A stretch of 30,903 nt of DNA from Synergistales bacterium. Lineage in GTDB: Bacteria; Synergistota; Synergistia; Synergistales; Synergistaceae. The notes below the pieces were generated by a model. That model made no database searches, was not told where the DNA came from, and saw nothing but the letters and a program-made list of their open reading frames with translations. The stretch lies in NCBI GenBank assembly GCA_026002695.1, contig BOCB01000014.1:1-30903 (forward strand), given 5' to 3'. Of this stretch, positions 1 through 8,085 are shown piece after piece. How positions within the stretch are numbered: position 1 is the first letter of the stretch; the number at the start of each line of letters is the position of its first letter. The position numbers and the translations under genes were made by a program.

Positions 1-66
1 TATAATCTAAGGAAATATCTCTCTCTTTTCGTGAAAAAATAACCGAATGTGATAAAATAAGCTAAG

Positions 67-92
67 TTCGTATGATTTATTCGTATGATTTA
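67..92. repeat. 13-bp perfect tandem duplication in the pckA upstream region
   Basis: TTCGTATGATTTA occurs twice back to back (67-79 and 80-92). It lies between a possible extended -10 site (TG-t-GATAAA, 48-56) and the pckA ribosome binding site, so it would be in the 5' leader if that promoter is used. No role can be assigned from sequence alone. Confidence 0.8.
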
Positions 93-159
93 GATGTTGA
101 CGGTCAATGACGAAGAGAATTAATTTCGCCTGCCGTAATTAAAGGAGGAGTATTGGGGA

Positions 160-1860
160 ATGAGTACTAAAGGGTGGTACACCGACGCGGCAAGTTTCGC
201 AAAAAATAACAAGATACCTATAAGAACCACGATCGAGAGCGCTTTTTACGGCAACAACGTTAAGCCGATAGATTTGAAGCAGGTATACGAAGAGGCCAAG
301 GTCAGCCCCGGCACAGTTGAACTTACCGGGCTTCCGATTCACAGGGCTGAGGATCTCGGCTTGCCTTCACACAGCAACGTGCTGCTCTTCAACGACGGCG
401 CGGTAACAGGCCGCTGCGCGGCCGCGCGGCGCATCATCGGACAGCAGGGCGTAAACACAGCAGATCTGGCTTCCGTTATCCGCGAGGCTGTCTACGGCGC
501 GCGCTATAAGACGCTCTACAGAGGCGAGGCCATAGTGGGGCTCGACGAGGACCTCATGGTCAAAGCCCACATCCTCATTCCGAAGGGCTTCGAGAACAAC
601 CTGCTGAGCTGGCTCGTCAACTTCCAGTACATCAATGACGAGTACAGGGCGCGTTACGCGAACTCGCGTCCGATAGCCGACGACGGGGATATATTCATCT
701 TCACCGACCCCGACTGGACGCACCCCGACTATCCGCTCGGCCTCGCAGTCTTCTCTCCTGAGCAGAACTGCGCCGCCGTACTCGGCATGAGGTACTTCGG
801 CGAGATAAAGAAGGGAACGCTCACGCTCGCATGGGGCATCGCGGCCCGCAACGGCTACGCGTCATGCCACGGCGGCCTGAAGCGCTTCACGACGAAGGAC
901 AAAAAGGATTACGTCCTCGCCGTCTTCGGACTCTCCGGCTCCGGCAAGTCCACGATAACGCACGCGAAACACAACGGCAAGTACGACATAATGGTGTTGC
1001 ACGACGACGCGCTCGCCATAAACGTCGATAAAAAATACGCGATAGCGATGGAGCCGGCGTACTTCGACAAGGTGCAGGACTACCCGATCGGTTGCGAGGA
1101 CAACAAGTACCTGATCACCCTCCAGAACTGCGGCGTTACCGTAGACGAGCAGGGCAAGACGATCGTCGTCACCGAGGACGTGCGCAACGGCAACGGGCGC
1201 GCGATGAAGTCCCGCTACTGGTCGCCGAACAGGGTTGACCGCATTGACGAGCCTCTGAACGCAATATGCTGGCTGATGAAGGATCCGACGGTCCCGCCGA
1301 TACTCCGCCTCACCAAGCCGTCGCTCGCCGCGATGATGGGCGCGACATTAGCTACGAAGAGGACGACCGCCGAGCGCCTCGCTCCCGGCGTAGACATAAA
1401 CGCGCTCGTCATAGAGAGCTACGCGAATCCCTTCCGCACGTACCCGCTCGCGATGGATTACGAGCGTTTCAAGAAGCTCATAGCCGACGGCGTTGACTGC
1501 TTCATCCTGAACACAGGCGACTTCATGGGCAAGAAGATCCCGAAGGAAATGACGCTGAACCTCATTGAGCAGCTTGTCGACGGTACCGCCAAGTTCGTTC
1601 CGTTCGGCGATCTGCCCGGCGTCGAGACAGTGGCGATACCGGATTTCCCGGTGAACTTCGACGACGACGCGTACATCTCACAGCTCTACGACAGGTACAC
1701 AGACCGCCTCAAGTTCATCCGCAGCCGCGAGACCGAGAAGGGCGGCATGGACGTCCTCCCCGCCGACGCCGAGGAAGCCATCGTTACCGAGCTGAAGGCC
1801 ATATACGAGAAGGCGAAGGACAAATCCAAGCTGACTCCGCCCGATAAGCTGGGCAAATAA
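160..1860 (+). CDS. pckA: Phosphoenolpyruvate carboxykinase (ATP-type), divergent
   Basis: Probable ATP-dependent PEP carboxykinase, 566 aa, cytosolic; it interconverts oxaloacetate + ATP with PEP + CO2 + ADP (gluconeogenic or, in fermenters, anaplerotic direction). The P-loop GLSGSGKST is at residues 257-265, where the family usually has GLSGTGKTT. A kinase-2-like LHDD is at 280-283 and a VTGR motif near residue 82 matches the family's TGRSP substrate loop. The RLT...TxE block and an NPFRTYPL segment follow in the expected order. Length is slightly above the ~540 aa of E. coli PckA. The start is supported by a strong AAAGGAGGAG at 141-150, 9 bases from the ATG. It is monocistronic: the next gene is convergent, and hairpins follow the stop. 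The motifs depart enough from textbook PckA that a PEPCK-like relative cannot be excluded. Confidence 0.78.
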   Translation: MSTKGWYTDAASFAKNNKIPIRTTIESAFYGNNVKPIDLKQVYEEAKVSPGTVELTGLPIHRAEDLGLPSHSNVLLFNDGAVTGRCAAARRIIGQQGVNTADLASVIREAVYGARYKTLYRGEAIVGLDEDLMVKAHILIPKGFENNLLSWLVNFQYINDEYRARYANSRPIADDGDIFIFTDPDWTHPDYPLGLAVFSPEQNCAAVLGMRYFGEIKKGTLTLAWGIAARNGYASCHGGLKRFTTKDKKDYVLAVFGLSGSGKSTITHAKHNGKYDIMVLHDDALAINVDKKYAIAMEPAYFDKVQDYPIGCEDNKYLITLQNCGVTVDEQGKTIVVTEDVRNGNGRAMKSRYWSPNRVDRIDEPLNAICWLMKDPTVPPILRLTKPSLAAMMGATLATKRTTAERLAPGVDINALVIESYANPFRTYPLAMDYERFKKLIADGVDCFILNTGDFMGKKIPKEMTLNLIEQLVDGTAKFVPFGDLPGVETVAIPDFPVNFDDDAYISQLYDRYTDRLKFIRSRETEKGGMDVLPADAEEAIVTELKAIYEKAKDKSKLTPPDKLGK

Positions 1861-1877
1861 AACAAAAGCCAAAGACC

Positions 1878-1912
1878 GTGGGGGCTTCTCGCCCCCACAC
1901 CCCTCGCAAGGG
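1878..1912 (+). terminator. Two adjacent hairpins between convergent pckA and transglycosylase genes
   Basis: A GC-rich stem of 8 bp (GTGGGGGC 1878-1885, loop TTCTC, GCCCCCAC 1891-1898) is followed by a smaller CCCT/AGGG stem (1901-1904 / 1909-1912). It starts 18 bases after the pckA stop. There is no U-tract, so it is an atypical terminator or a 3'-end stabilising structure. Confidence 0.5.
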
Positions 1913-1948
1913 TTATCACACTTGACCCTGTTTACAAGTCAAAAACCA

Positions 1949-2773
1949 CTACTTCTCTTTCGTCATCTTCTCGTGATGGTTTAATATATTCGCTATGTTT
2001 TTGTGAACTTTCTTGTTGTATGATTCAGAGTTTGCGCCGTAGTAGCGCGCTATGGCTTTTTGCAGCGAGCCGTAGGTTTTGAGATATCGCGTCAGCACCA
2101 AGCAGCCGGCCTCGATGGCCTTTTCAGGATCGGATAAAGGGTTTGACGCGGACGCCGCGTATATTCCCTTCGAGTTCAGGAAGTCCTTGTGAAATTTCCA
2201 CATTACTTGCATCACTCCCGACGCGCCTTTTGAGCTTACGGCGTCGGGATCGAACGTGCTCTCAACTCTCGCCAGCGCCGCAAGAAGCGCCGGAGGTACA
2301 TCGTGCTTGTAGCTGTAATATACCAATGCTGACGCCTCGCGCCACGCTGTCTTCGGCGATATTTTTCGATTGGACTTGACTATAAAAAGAGCTGTCGACG
2401 CGACACGCTGCTGCATTGCGGGAGGCATATACCTTATCTGCGCGATGGCGCTGCCCGGATGCTGGTCAATCCACAGGCCGAAGTGGTCGAGCGATAGTCT
2501 CATGGTTTTGAGCGCCCGCAGTACAGAGGCGTCATAAGCCACGCGAACGCGGGGAAGCATTTTCGCGCTATTGTCGGTGTTAGCTGCCGCCGATAACGGA
2601 TGAGCGTCACGAGTTTGTGATATAGCGGCGTCAACGACAATATGCGCGCCGCTCGTGTGACCGTTCGACGAGACAATAAACGGCAGTATGACGAGAGGAC
2701 ACGCCGCCGCGACGAAGCCTATGGCGGCTGCCGCAAACGAGACGTATGAGGTTTTTCTGAACTTATCGAACAT
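1949..2773 (-). CDS. Membrane-anchored lytic transglycosylase (SLT domain)
   Basis: Predicted 274-aa peptidoglycan lytic transglycosylase. It would cleave the MurNAc-GlcNAc bond from the periplasmic side. A hydrophobic segment at about residues 11-35 acts as signal or anchor; a low-complexity linker and alpha-helical stretch (36-145) follow, then a C-terminal SLT fold (about 150-270). The catalytic Glu is E171 in ARVES; GASGVMQVM (183-191) matches the family's GAxGLMQ block, and RYYGANSESY (243-252) stands in for the usual AYNAG region. The start follows a GAGAGGGGGG ribosome site. The gene is transcribed away from the DHH gene, probably from the promoter at 2871-2879 inside the repeat-like element. 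The exact subfamily is not assignable. Confidence 0.85.
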   Translation of the reverse strand: MFDKFRKTSYVSFAAAAIGFVAAACPLVILPFIVSSNGHTSGAHIVVDAAISQTRDAHPLSAAANTDNSAKMLPRVRVAYDASVLRALKTMRLSLDHFGLWIDQHPGSAIAQIRYMPPAMQQRVASTALFIVKSNRKISPKTAWREASALVYYSYKHDVPPALLAALARVESTFDPDAVSSKGASGVMQVMWKFHKDFLNSKGIYAASASNPLSDPEKAIEAGCLVLTRYLKTYGSLQKAIARYYGANSESYNKKVHKNIANILNHHEKMTKEK

Positions 2774-2808
2774 TCACATCCCCCCTCTCGGCAAAAATAC
2801 GCCGGGGA

Positions 2809-2969
2809 AAGACTGATTTATTGTTAGTATCCTAAAGAGTAACGGCAAAAAACTGAACTATGATTTTACCATTATAGCATAGTTGATTACACAACAGTTC
2901 AACAACAGCTCGCATTGGCTACAAAAGCATCCCGGGCGAATTTACTCTTTGGTGCTTTAATCAGCGCTT
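2809..2969. repeat. Repeat-family copy 1: terminal arms with replaced interior
   Basis: The left arm (2809-2857) shares CTGATTTATTGTTAG and CCTAAAGAGTAACG-type sequence with the left arm of the copies at 10977 and 13154. The right end AATCAGCGCTTCCGTAATG (2959-2977) matches their right ends. The inner arms are also inverted: AAAGAGTAA (2834-2842) against TTACTCTTT (2942-2950). The interior (about 2858-2940) is unrelated to the other copies and contains the transglycosylase promoter. The element spans most of the divergent gap between the transglycosylase and DHH genes. Confidence 0.7.
2871..2879 (-). promoter_or_regulatory. Extended -10 promoter for the lytic transglycosylase gene
   Basis: Read on the minus strand, TGC-TATAAT lies at 2879-2871, about 98 bases upstream of the ATG. 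No good -35 hexamer is seen 16-18 bases upstream, which is typical of TGN extended -10 sites. It sits inside repeat copy 1. Confidence 0.55.
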
Positions 2970-2975
2970 CCGTAA

Positions 2976-2984
2976 TGTTATAAT
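2976..2984 (+). promoter_or_regulatory. Extended -10 promoter for the DHH gene
   Basis: TGT-TATAAT (2976-2984) lies 50 bases upstream of the DHH start codon. The bases just upstream are the right end of repeat copy 1, so the element's terminus would provide the -35-proximal region. The -35 (TTTAAT at 2956) is poor. Confidence 0.6.
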
Positions 2985-3033
2985 ATCGCGTGGCTCATCA
3001 GATGGTTAAATACCGAAGGGGAGTATTCTGTTT

Positions 3034-4056
3034 ATGACACATGGCAACGGGCTTCTTCATATAATCAGTCACACTGACCTCGACGGTGTGGCGGCTGCGG
3101 CGGTTGCGTGGTATGCCCACCGCGGAGACGGAGACCCTATCAAACTCTCGCTCACCGGTTACGGCGAGTACGACAACTTGCTGACGGAGGGCATAGGCAA
3201 GAGGACGAGAATGATCACGCTCGATCTTTCCCCTCAGTTTCAGAATACCGTCGACGAGATTGACAAGGTTTGGCCGGAGGGCGAACCTCCGTTCGTTTTC
3301 GATCACCACAAGACTACATTCGAGAAGTACAAAAACAGGCCGTGGATAGTCGTCGATATGGATTATTGCGGCGCTCTCGTCTACTGGAACTGGCTCGCGG
3401 CAAATGACGAGGACGCGTTTCGGCGCGTGAAGCCGCTCGAAAACATCGTGCGCGTCGCCAACGACAGAGACCTCTGGATAAACGAGGACCCCGACGGCAG
3501 GCTGTGGCAGGCTATGGTCACGCTCTGCGGCGAGTGGGGCGCTCTCGCTCGCCTGATGTCAAACCCCGACGCCGCGTTTACGGAGAGTGAGCACGCCGCT
3601 GTAACCGACTTCGTAACACGTCAGGAGGAACGCTTCAAGCGCGCGAAGGAACACATAATCCGAACGGCCATAAAAGGAAGCGACGAGCGCTTCGATTTCC
3701 TCGGCGACGGCTATCTCGAATTCGGCGACACATCCGACTTCTGCGGTATGCTGCTCGACAGACCGGAAGAAGGAGACGGCAGCCTCTCCTTAGTCGCGCT
3801 CGCGTATCACAAGTCAAATGGGTGGTCCGTCTCCCTCCGCAGCAAGAACGCGCTCGCCGGGAGGGTGGTCTCCCTCCTGAAGGACGGCAAAAAAATACGC
3901 GGCGGCGGGCATGGCGACGCGGCCGCGCTCTACTTCCCAAATCACTATAACGAAAACGGAATAAAGGACAGCATAGCGGCAGCCATATCCTCCGAGCGCG
4001 AGAGCTCGTCCGGTATGGGAGTTACACTCGGCGATTTATTGAAAGGCTCACTCTGA
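3034..4056 (+). CDS. DHH/DHHA1 family phosphoesterase (possibly nanoRNase NrnB-like)
   Basis: 340-aa cytosolic metal-dependent phosphoesterase. DHH motifs are in order: HTDLDG (residues 13-18), a TLDLSP aspartate, FDHHKTT (about 89-95) and the C-terminal DHHA1 glycine motif GGGHG (290-294). These residues bind two Mn2+ ions and the phosphodiester end in this superfamily, whose members degrade nanoRNA, c-di-AMP/pApA or pyrophosphate. The HxDLDG...DHHKT spacing resembles B. subtilis NrnB, but the substrate cannot be fixed from sequence. GGGGAG at 3018-3023 sits 10 bases before the ATG. The stop overlaps the next gene's ATG by one base, implying translational coupling with the glycosyltransferase. 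Confidence 0.85.
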   Translation: MTHGNGLLHIISHTDLDGVAAAAVAWYAHRGDGDPIKLSLTGYGEYDNLLTEGIGKRTRMITLDLSPQFQNTVDEIDKVWPEGEPPFVFDHHKTTFEKYKNRPWIVVDMDYCGALVYWNWLAANDEDAFRRVKPLENIVRVANDRDLWINEDPDGRLWQAMVTLCGEWGALARLMSNPDAAFTESEHAAVTDFVTRQEERFKRAKEHIIRTAIKGSDERFDFLGDGYLEFGDTSDFCGMLLDRPEEGDGSLSLVALAYHKSNGWSVSLRSKNALAGRVVSLLKDGKKIRGGGHGDAAALYFPNHYNENGIKDSIAAAISSERESSSGMGVTLGDLLKGSL

Positions 4057-5264
4057 TGGAGCGCAAAATAGCGCTCTTTTACGCGTCCGTCGGCACCGGC
4101 CACAAAGCGGCGGCTTTCGCCCTGAAGGAGTGGTGCGAGGCCGAGCACCCGAATGTCGAGATATTCTGCAAGGACTTGCTTGATTACGTGCCGTCGTGGA
4201 TGAGACGCGCCATATCGTCCTCCTACCTTTTCATGGCGCGGCGCTGCCCTTGGCTCTGGGATCGCTTTTACAAGAGCACGGACAATAAGAAATGGAGCTT
4301 GTTCTCGGCATTTTGGAAGGACATTCATAAAATTATCAGCAATATTTACATACACAGACTGCTGGGTGATATGAACAAGTTTTTGCCTGACGCCGTCCTG
4401 TCGACGCATTTTTTCGGAATGTCGTCGCTGCTCGACAACTGGGGGCGTGATGTGCCGATATACTTCGTGGACACGGATTTTCTGAGCCACAGGCTTCAGC
4501 GCGACCCGCGCTTCAGCGGCTGGTTCGTCGGCAGCGAGGAAGCCGCGCGCCAGCACAGGGCTGACAACCTCCCCGCGTCGGCTGGTCTCATAAAAAATTT
4601 CGGTATCCCAATATCAATGGCCTACGCCTCGCCGATCTGCGTGAAAGAAGCCAGAGAACAGCTCGGCGTCGGCGCTAACGCCGTCTATGTACTGATAGCC
4701 GGCGGCGGGATAGGCGCAGGCTCCCTCGGCGAGGTAACCGACTCCATGCTCGGCAAGCCAAAATGGCGCATCGACGTGATATGCGGCGAAAACTCCAAAC
4801 TGTACGAGTCACTGCGCGATAAATATTATCCGTTTAAGAACATATCCGTTCACGGCTTCGTGGACGACCTTCGCGTCCGCTGCGCCGCATGCGACGTGCT
4901 GGTGATAAAACCGGGCGGCCTGTCCATAGCCGAAGCCGCCTCCGCCGGAACGGCGATGCTGTTTCTCGACCCGCTGCCGGGACAGGAGCAGTACAACTGC
5001 GAATATTTCCTGGAGCGCGGAGCGGCAATGCGCCTCTTCGAGATACGCAGAACCGGCGAGGTCTTAAAAGAACTCTTGGAATTACCCGGCAAGCTCGATA
5101 CGATGAGAGACAACGCAAGAGCCATAGGCCGCCCCTCCGCCGCACAAAATATACTTTCCTTCGTAACAGATAAAGTCGATAACACAATCCAGATAACCCC
5201 GGATAAATACAGCGAACTCGCCGACATCGAAAGCCTGAAACAAGCCGTCAGCTCACAGGACTAA
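4056..5264 (+). CDS. MGDG synthase / UgtP-like GT28 glycosyltransferase
   Basis: 402-aa peripheral membrane glycosyltransferase of the MurG/MGDG synthase (GT28) fold. The N-terminal MGDG_synth-type motif GTGHKAAAFAL (13-23) is the acceptor-side glycine loop. The C-terminal half has a sugar-nucleotide domain: a GGGIGAG loop (about 217-223), then CDVLVIKPGGLSIAEAASAG (20 residues from about 282) and GQEQYN, the UDP-sugar binding block. Family members put glucose or galactose on diacylglycerol or related lipid acceptors; the acceptor here is unknown. No signal peptide or clear transmembrane helix is seen. The ATG shares its A with the TGA of the DHH gene, so the two are one transcription unit. 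A T-rich run (5269-5278) follows the stop without an obvious stem. Confidence 0.82.
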   Translation: MERKIALFYASVGTGHKAAAFALKEWCEAEHPNVEIFCKDLLDYVPSWMRRAISSSYLFMARRCPWLWDRFYKSTDNKKWSLFSAFWKDIHKIISNIYIHRLLGDMNKFLPDAVLSTHFFGMSSLLDNWGRDVPIYFVDTDFLSHRLQRDPRFSGWFVGSEEAARQHRADNLPASAGLIKNFGIPISMAYASPICVKEAREQLGVGANAVYVLIAGGGIGAGSLGEVTDSMLGKPKWRIDVICGENSKLYESLRDKYYPFKNISVHGFVDDLRVRCAACDVLVIKPGGLSIAEAASAGTAMLFLDPLPGQEQYNCEYFLERGAAMRLFEIRRTGEVLKELLELPGKLDTMRDNARAIGRPSAAQNILSFVTDKVDNTIQITPDKYSELADIESLKQAVSSQD

Positions 5265-5327
5265 CGTTTTTTATTTCCGCAACCATTGGCCGCATATCCC
5301 CGTTGTCAATTATTGCAGATCTGCCCC

Positions 5328-6332
5328 TCACCACAGCTCCCACGACGGGTTAGGCGTGAGCCGCATGTCCGACCGCGCCCCGCGCGAGTAAGCGCTCGCC
5401 CCGGCGGCGGCTATCATCTCGGCGTTGTCAGTGCAGTATTCGCGCGGAGGCAGATATACTTCCCAGCCGCGCCGAGAGCCTTCTCCGGCGAGCGTCTCCC
5501 TGAGTGACGTGTTCGCCGCTACTCCGCCCGATACGGTTATTTTGGACACGCCCGTATTTTTCACGGCGAGTTTGACCTTGCGCGTGAGCGACTCCGTAAC
5601 GGCCCTCTGGAATGACGCGCATATATCGGCGATGGGTAATTCGTCCGCCGGCAATCGCTGAACGGCAGTCCTCAGCGACGTCTTGAGCCCGCTGAAACTG
5701 AACTCCGCGATGCGCGAATTACCCAGCCCTATCGGGAAATCGAACGCGCCCGCGTTACCGTCACGCGCTAATTTTTCTATGACCGGACCGCCCGGATAAC
5801 CGAGGCCGAGCAGTTTAGCCGCCTTGTCATACGCCTCCCCCGCCGCGTCGTCCCTCGTTGCGCCAAGCAACTCGTACTCCCCTGTTCCGCGCGACAGAAC
5901 CAGCTCCGTATGACCGCCGGATACTATCAGGCATATGAACGGCGGCTCCAATTTCGGATGAGCCAGCATATTGGCGAAGATATGTCCCTCCAAATGATTT
6001 ACGCCTATTACGGGCACGCGCCACGCCTGCGCGAGAGCCTTGGCCGTCATGACGCCGACTAACAGCGACCCCATCAAGCCCGGCCCCGCCGTAACCGCTA
6101 TCAAGTCCACGCCGCGAGGCTCCGTTCCCGTCTTCGAAAGAAGCGCGCGCAGAAGAGGCAGGATGTTCTCCTGGTGTTTTCTCGACGCGAGCTCCGGCAC
6201 AACCCCGCCGAAAGGGGCGTGGTCGCTTATCTGGCTCGACAAAACGCCGCCCATAACGCGGAACCCTTCGCCGTACTCCAACAGGGCGAGCGCGGTGTCG
6301 TCGCAGCTCGTCTCAATCCCCAGAACTATCAG
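5328..6332 (-). CDS. tsaD: tRNA N6-threonylcarbamoyladenosine (t6A37) synthase subunit TsaD, CTG start
   Basis: Kae1/TsaD, 334 aa from the proposed start. With TsaB/TsaE it transfers threonylcarbamoyl from TC-AMP to A37 of ANN-decoding tRNAs. It contains GIETSCDDT (5-13), AGPGLMGSLLVG, the metal-binding HLEGH (HxxxH), VSGGHTEL and the C-terminal SGGVAANTSLR and CTDNAEMIA blocks. The open frame extends 17 codons further upstream (to 6383), but family members begin at M-x-x-LGIETSC. The codon there is CTG (6332-6330), 9 bases after GGAGG and in a CTGA overlap with the stop of the zinc-ribbon gene, mirroring classic ATGA coupling. A GTG at 6353 is the alternative. It is the last gene of the lptA operon. 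Confidence 0.92.
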   Translation of the reverse strand: MIVLGIETSCDDTALALLEYGEGFRVMGGVLSSQISDHAPFGGVVPELASRKHQENILPLLRALLSKTGTEPRGVDLIAVTAGPGLMGSLLVGVMTAKALAQAWRVPVIGVNHLEGHIFANMLAHPKLEPPFICLIVSGGHTELVLSRGTGEYELLGATRDDAAGEAYDKAAKLLGLGYPGGPVIEKLARDGNAGAFDFPIGLGNSRIAEFSFSGLKTSLRTAVQRLPADELPIADICASFQRAVTESLTRKVKLAVKNTGVSKITVSGGVAANTSLRETLAGEGSRRGWEVYLPPREYCTDNAEMIAAAGASAYSRGARSDMRLTPNPSWELW

Positions 6333-6508
6333 TGCGAACAGCCTCCGCCGCACGAACAGCCGGGTCTGCACCCGCCCGCGCACTTCTTCGCCCTTCGCCG
6401 CTCACCGTCAAGATGTATCAGTACCTTGCATCTGCACGACGGACACTTGCTCGCGAATGTCTCCGTCTCGAATTTTTTGCCGCACTCCGCGCATTGATAT
6501 GTGTGCAT
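6329..6508 (-). CDS. Small FmdB-type zinc-ribbon protein with Cys-rich tail
   Basis: 59-aa protein between murJ and tsaD. The N-terminus MHTYQCAECGKKFE is typical of the FmdB/CxxC_CxxC regulatory-protein family. CxxC pairs are at C6/C9 and C22/C25, with an extra C27, forming a single zinc ribbon. A basic patch (RRRAKK, 37-42) is followed by a Gly/Cys tail with cysteines at 43, 47, 51, 53 and 57, ending CSH. The start has GAGGTG 7 bases upstream, and that site overlaps the murJ stop. The TGA stop forms CTGA with the proposed tsaD start. The function of this family is not established; the tail could bind a second metal or a cluster. Confidence 0.85.
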   Translation of the reverse strand: MHTYQCAECGKKFETETFASKCPSCRCKVLIHLDGERRRAKKCAGGCRPGCSCGGGCSH

Positions 6509-6514
6509 GTCATT

Positions 6515-8068
6515 TCACCTCTTCTTGCGCAACGCTTCTTTCACCCATGCCAGTTCAGGGGAACGGATCAGTATCGACGTTATAGTATATACTAAAATTC
6601 CTCCCGTTACCATCGCCGCTGTCCAGCGCGATCGAGCGGCGAAGGCCGCTTCGCTTGGATACGGCATTGTGTATACAGCGGCGAAAATTGCTCCCCCCAT
6701 AGCCGCGCACGGAAGCAGCAGGCGCGCCGCCCACCCGAGGCTGAATATCCCTATGCGCAAACCTATGTCGCGCGACAAACTCCACGCCCCGAAAAACGCG
6801 CCGAATGTAAAGGCCAGCGACGTTCCCATCGCAAGTCCCCTGTATGAAAAGTATTGCATAAGCGCCACACCCGCGGCAAGGTTCGCGCAGACCGTGAAGA
6901 GCGTTACCCTTATCGCCCCCTTTGGCATCGAGCGGGCGTAAAGCGCCCTCATCAATACCGTACCGCACGCCATGCCCGGAAGGCCGGCGGCATAACAGGC
7001 AAGCGCCCCGGAGGTTATCTCCAGCGCCCGCGCGTCGAACGCGCCCCTGAACAGCAGCAAATGCACTATCGGGCGCGACAGCATCGCAAGCCCGACGGCG
7101 GCGGGCAGGACGATAAAGAGGTTGAAGCGGAGCGCGTCCCTTATGAATGCGCGGAAGCCCTCCGTGTCGTCGCGGTCGATGCGCGACAGCATGGGGAGCA
7201 CGGCCTGGGAAATCGCTATGACGAAAAGGCCGAGCGGAAGTTGAATTATCCTGTCCGCGTATGTGAGCGACGATATTACGCCGCCTTCGAGGAAGGAGCC
7301 GAGCATCCTGCTTATTACGGGATTTACCTGATTGAGCGACAGCCCCGCCGCGTAAGGCAGGAAGAGTTTCATCGTCTCCCTCAGGTCGGGGTTTGACATG
7401 TCCGGCTTTGCGGGAAGCAGATTGAAACCCGTCTTCCCCGCCCACAGGCACTGGAGCGCCGCGCTGCACGCGCCCCCCGCGAGAACGGCGGCCACGAGCG
7501 GCCACATCGAAGCGTTGGAGGAATAACCGCCGAAATAAAAAATAAGCAGTATGATTATGAAGGCGGCGTTGCTGGCGGCAGGAGCGACCGCGGAGACGAA
7601 AAAGCTGCCCACGCTGTTCAGCACGCCCATTGCGAGCGCGCCGACCGACACCAACATCAAAAACGGAAACAGCGCCCGCGTCAGCGTAACGGCAAGCGAC
7701 GCCCTCTCTGCGTCAAAGCCCGGAGCTATCAGCGATACGAGCGGCCCCGAAAGGATTACGCCGGCAAAAATCACTATCAGGCACGCCGCGATCACTATGG
7801 CCATGACCTGACGCGCGAGGCGGCCCGAGGCGGCGGCCCCGTCTCTTTTGTGAACGCGCGAGAAAACAGGCACAAACGACGCGGAGAGCGCCCCCTCGGC
7901 TAAAAGCTGGCGCGATATGTTGGCGAGCGTATAAGCTACGTTGAAGGCGTCGAGACTGCGCGTAGCGCCGAAGAGACCGGCGGTCAGCACCTCCCGGAGG
8001 AGGCCGAGAACTCTGCTCGCCAGCGTGCCGGCCATCATCCGGGCGGCTCTCCCGACAAGCGCGGACAT
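6515..8068 (-). CDS. murJ: Lipid II flippase MurJ (MviN)
   Basis: Integral membrane MOP-superfamily flippase for lipid-linked peptidoglycan precursor, 517 aa from the chosen start. The signature SRVLGLLREVLTAGLFG near the N-terminus, the following AFNVAYTLANISRQLLAEGA and about 14 hydrophobic segments fit MviN/MurJ and its usual ~510-aa length. The frame also opens at an ATG at 8092 that overlaps the lptB stop. The ATG at 8068 (MSALVGRAARMM) has GAGGG 7 bases upstream and gives the usual distance of about 17 residues to SRVLG, so it is preferred. It lies directly downstream of lptB and its stop overlaps the next gene's ribosome site, so all are co-transcribed. Confidence 0.93.
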   Translation of the reverse strand: MSALVGRAARMMAGTLASRVLGLLREVLTAGLFGATRSLDAFNVAYTLANISRQLLAEGALSASFVPVFSRVHKRDGAAASGRLARQVMAIVIAACLIVIFAGVILSGPLVSLIAPGFDAERASLAVTLTRALFPFLMLVSVGALAMGVLNSVGSFFVSAVAPAASNAAFIIILLIFYFGGYSSNASMWPLVAAVLAGGACSAALQCLWAGKTGFNLLPAKPDMSNPDLRETMKLFLPYAAGLSLNQVNPVISRMLGSFLEGGVISSLTYADRIIQLPLGLFVIAISQAVLPMLSRIDRDDTEGFRAFIRDALRFNLFIVLPAAVGLAMLSRPIVHLLLFRGAFDARALEITSGALACYAAGLPGMACGTVLMRALYARSMPKGAIRVTLFTVCANLAAGVALMQYFSYRGLAMGTSLAFTFGAFFGAWSLSRDIGLRIGIFSLGWAARLLLPCAAMGGAIFAAVYTMPYPSEAAFAARSRWTAAMVTGGILVYTITSILIRSPELAWVKEALRKKR

Positions 8069-8085
8069 CCTCGAACCCTCAGGCT

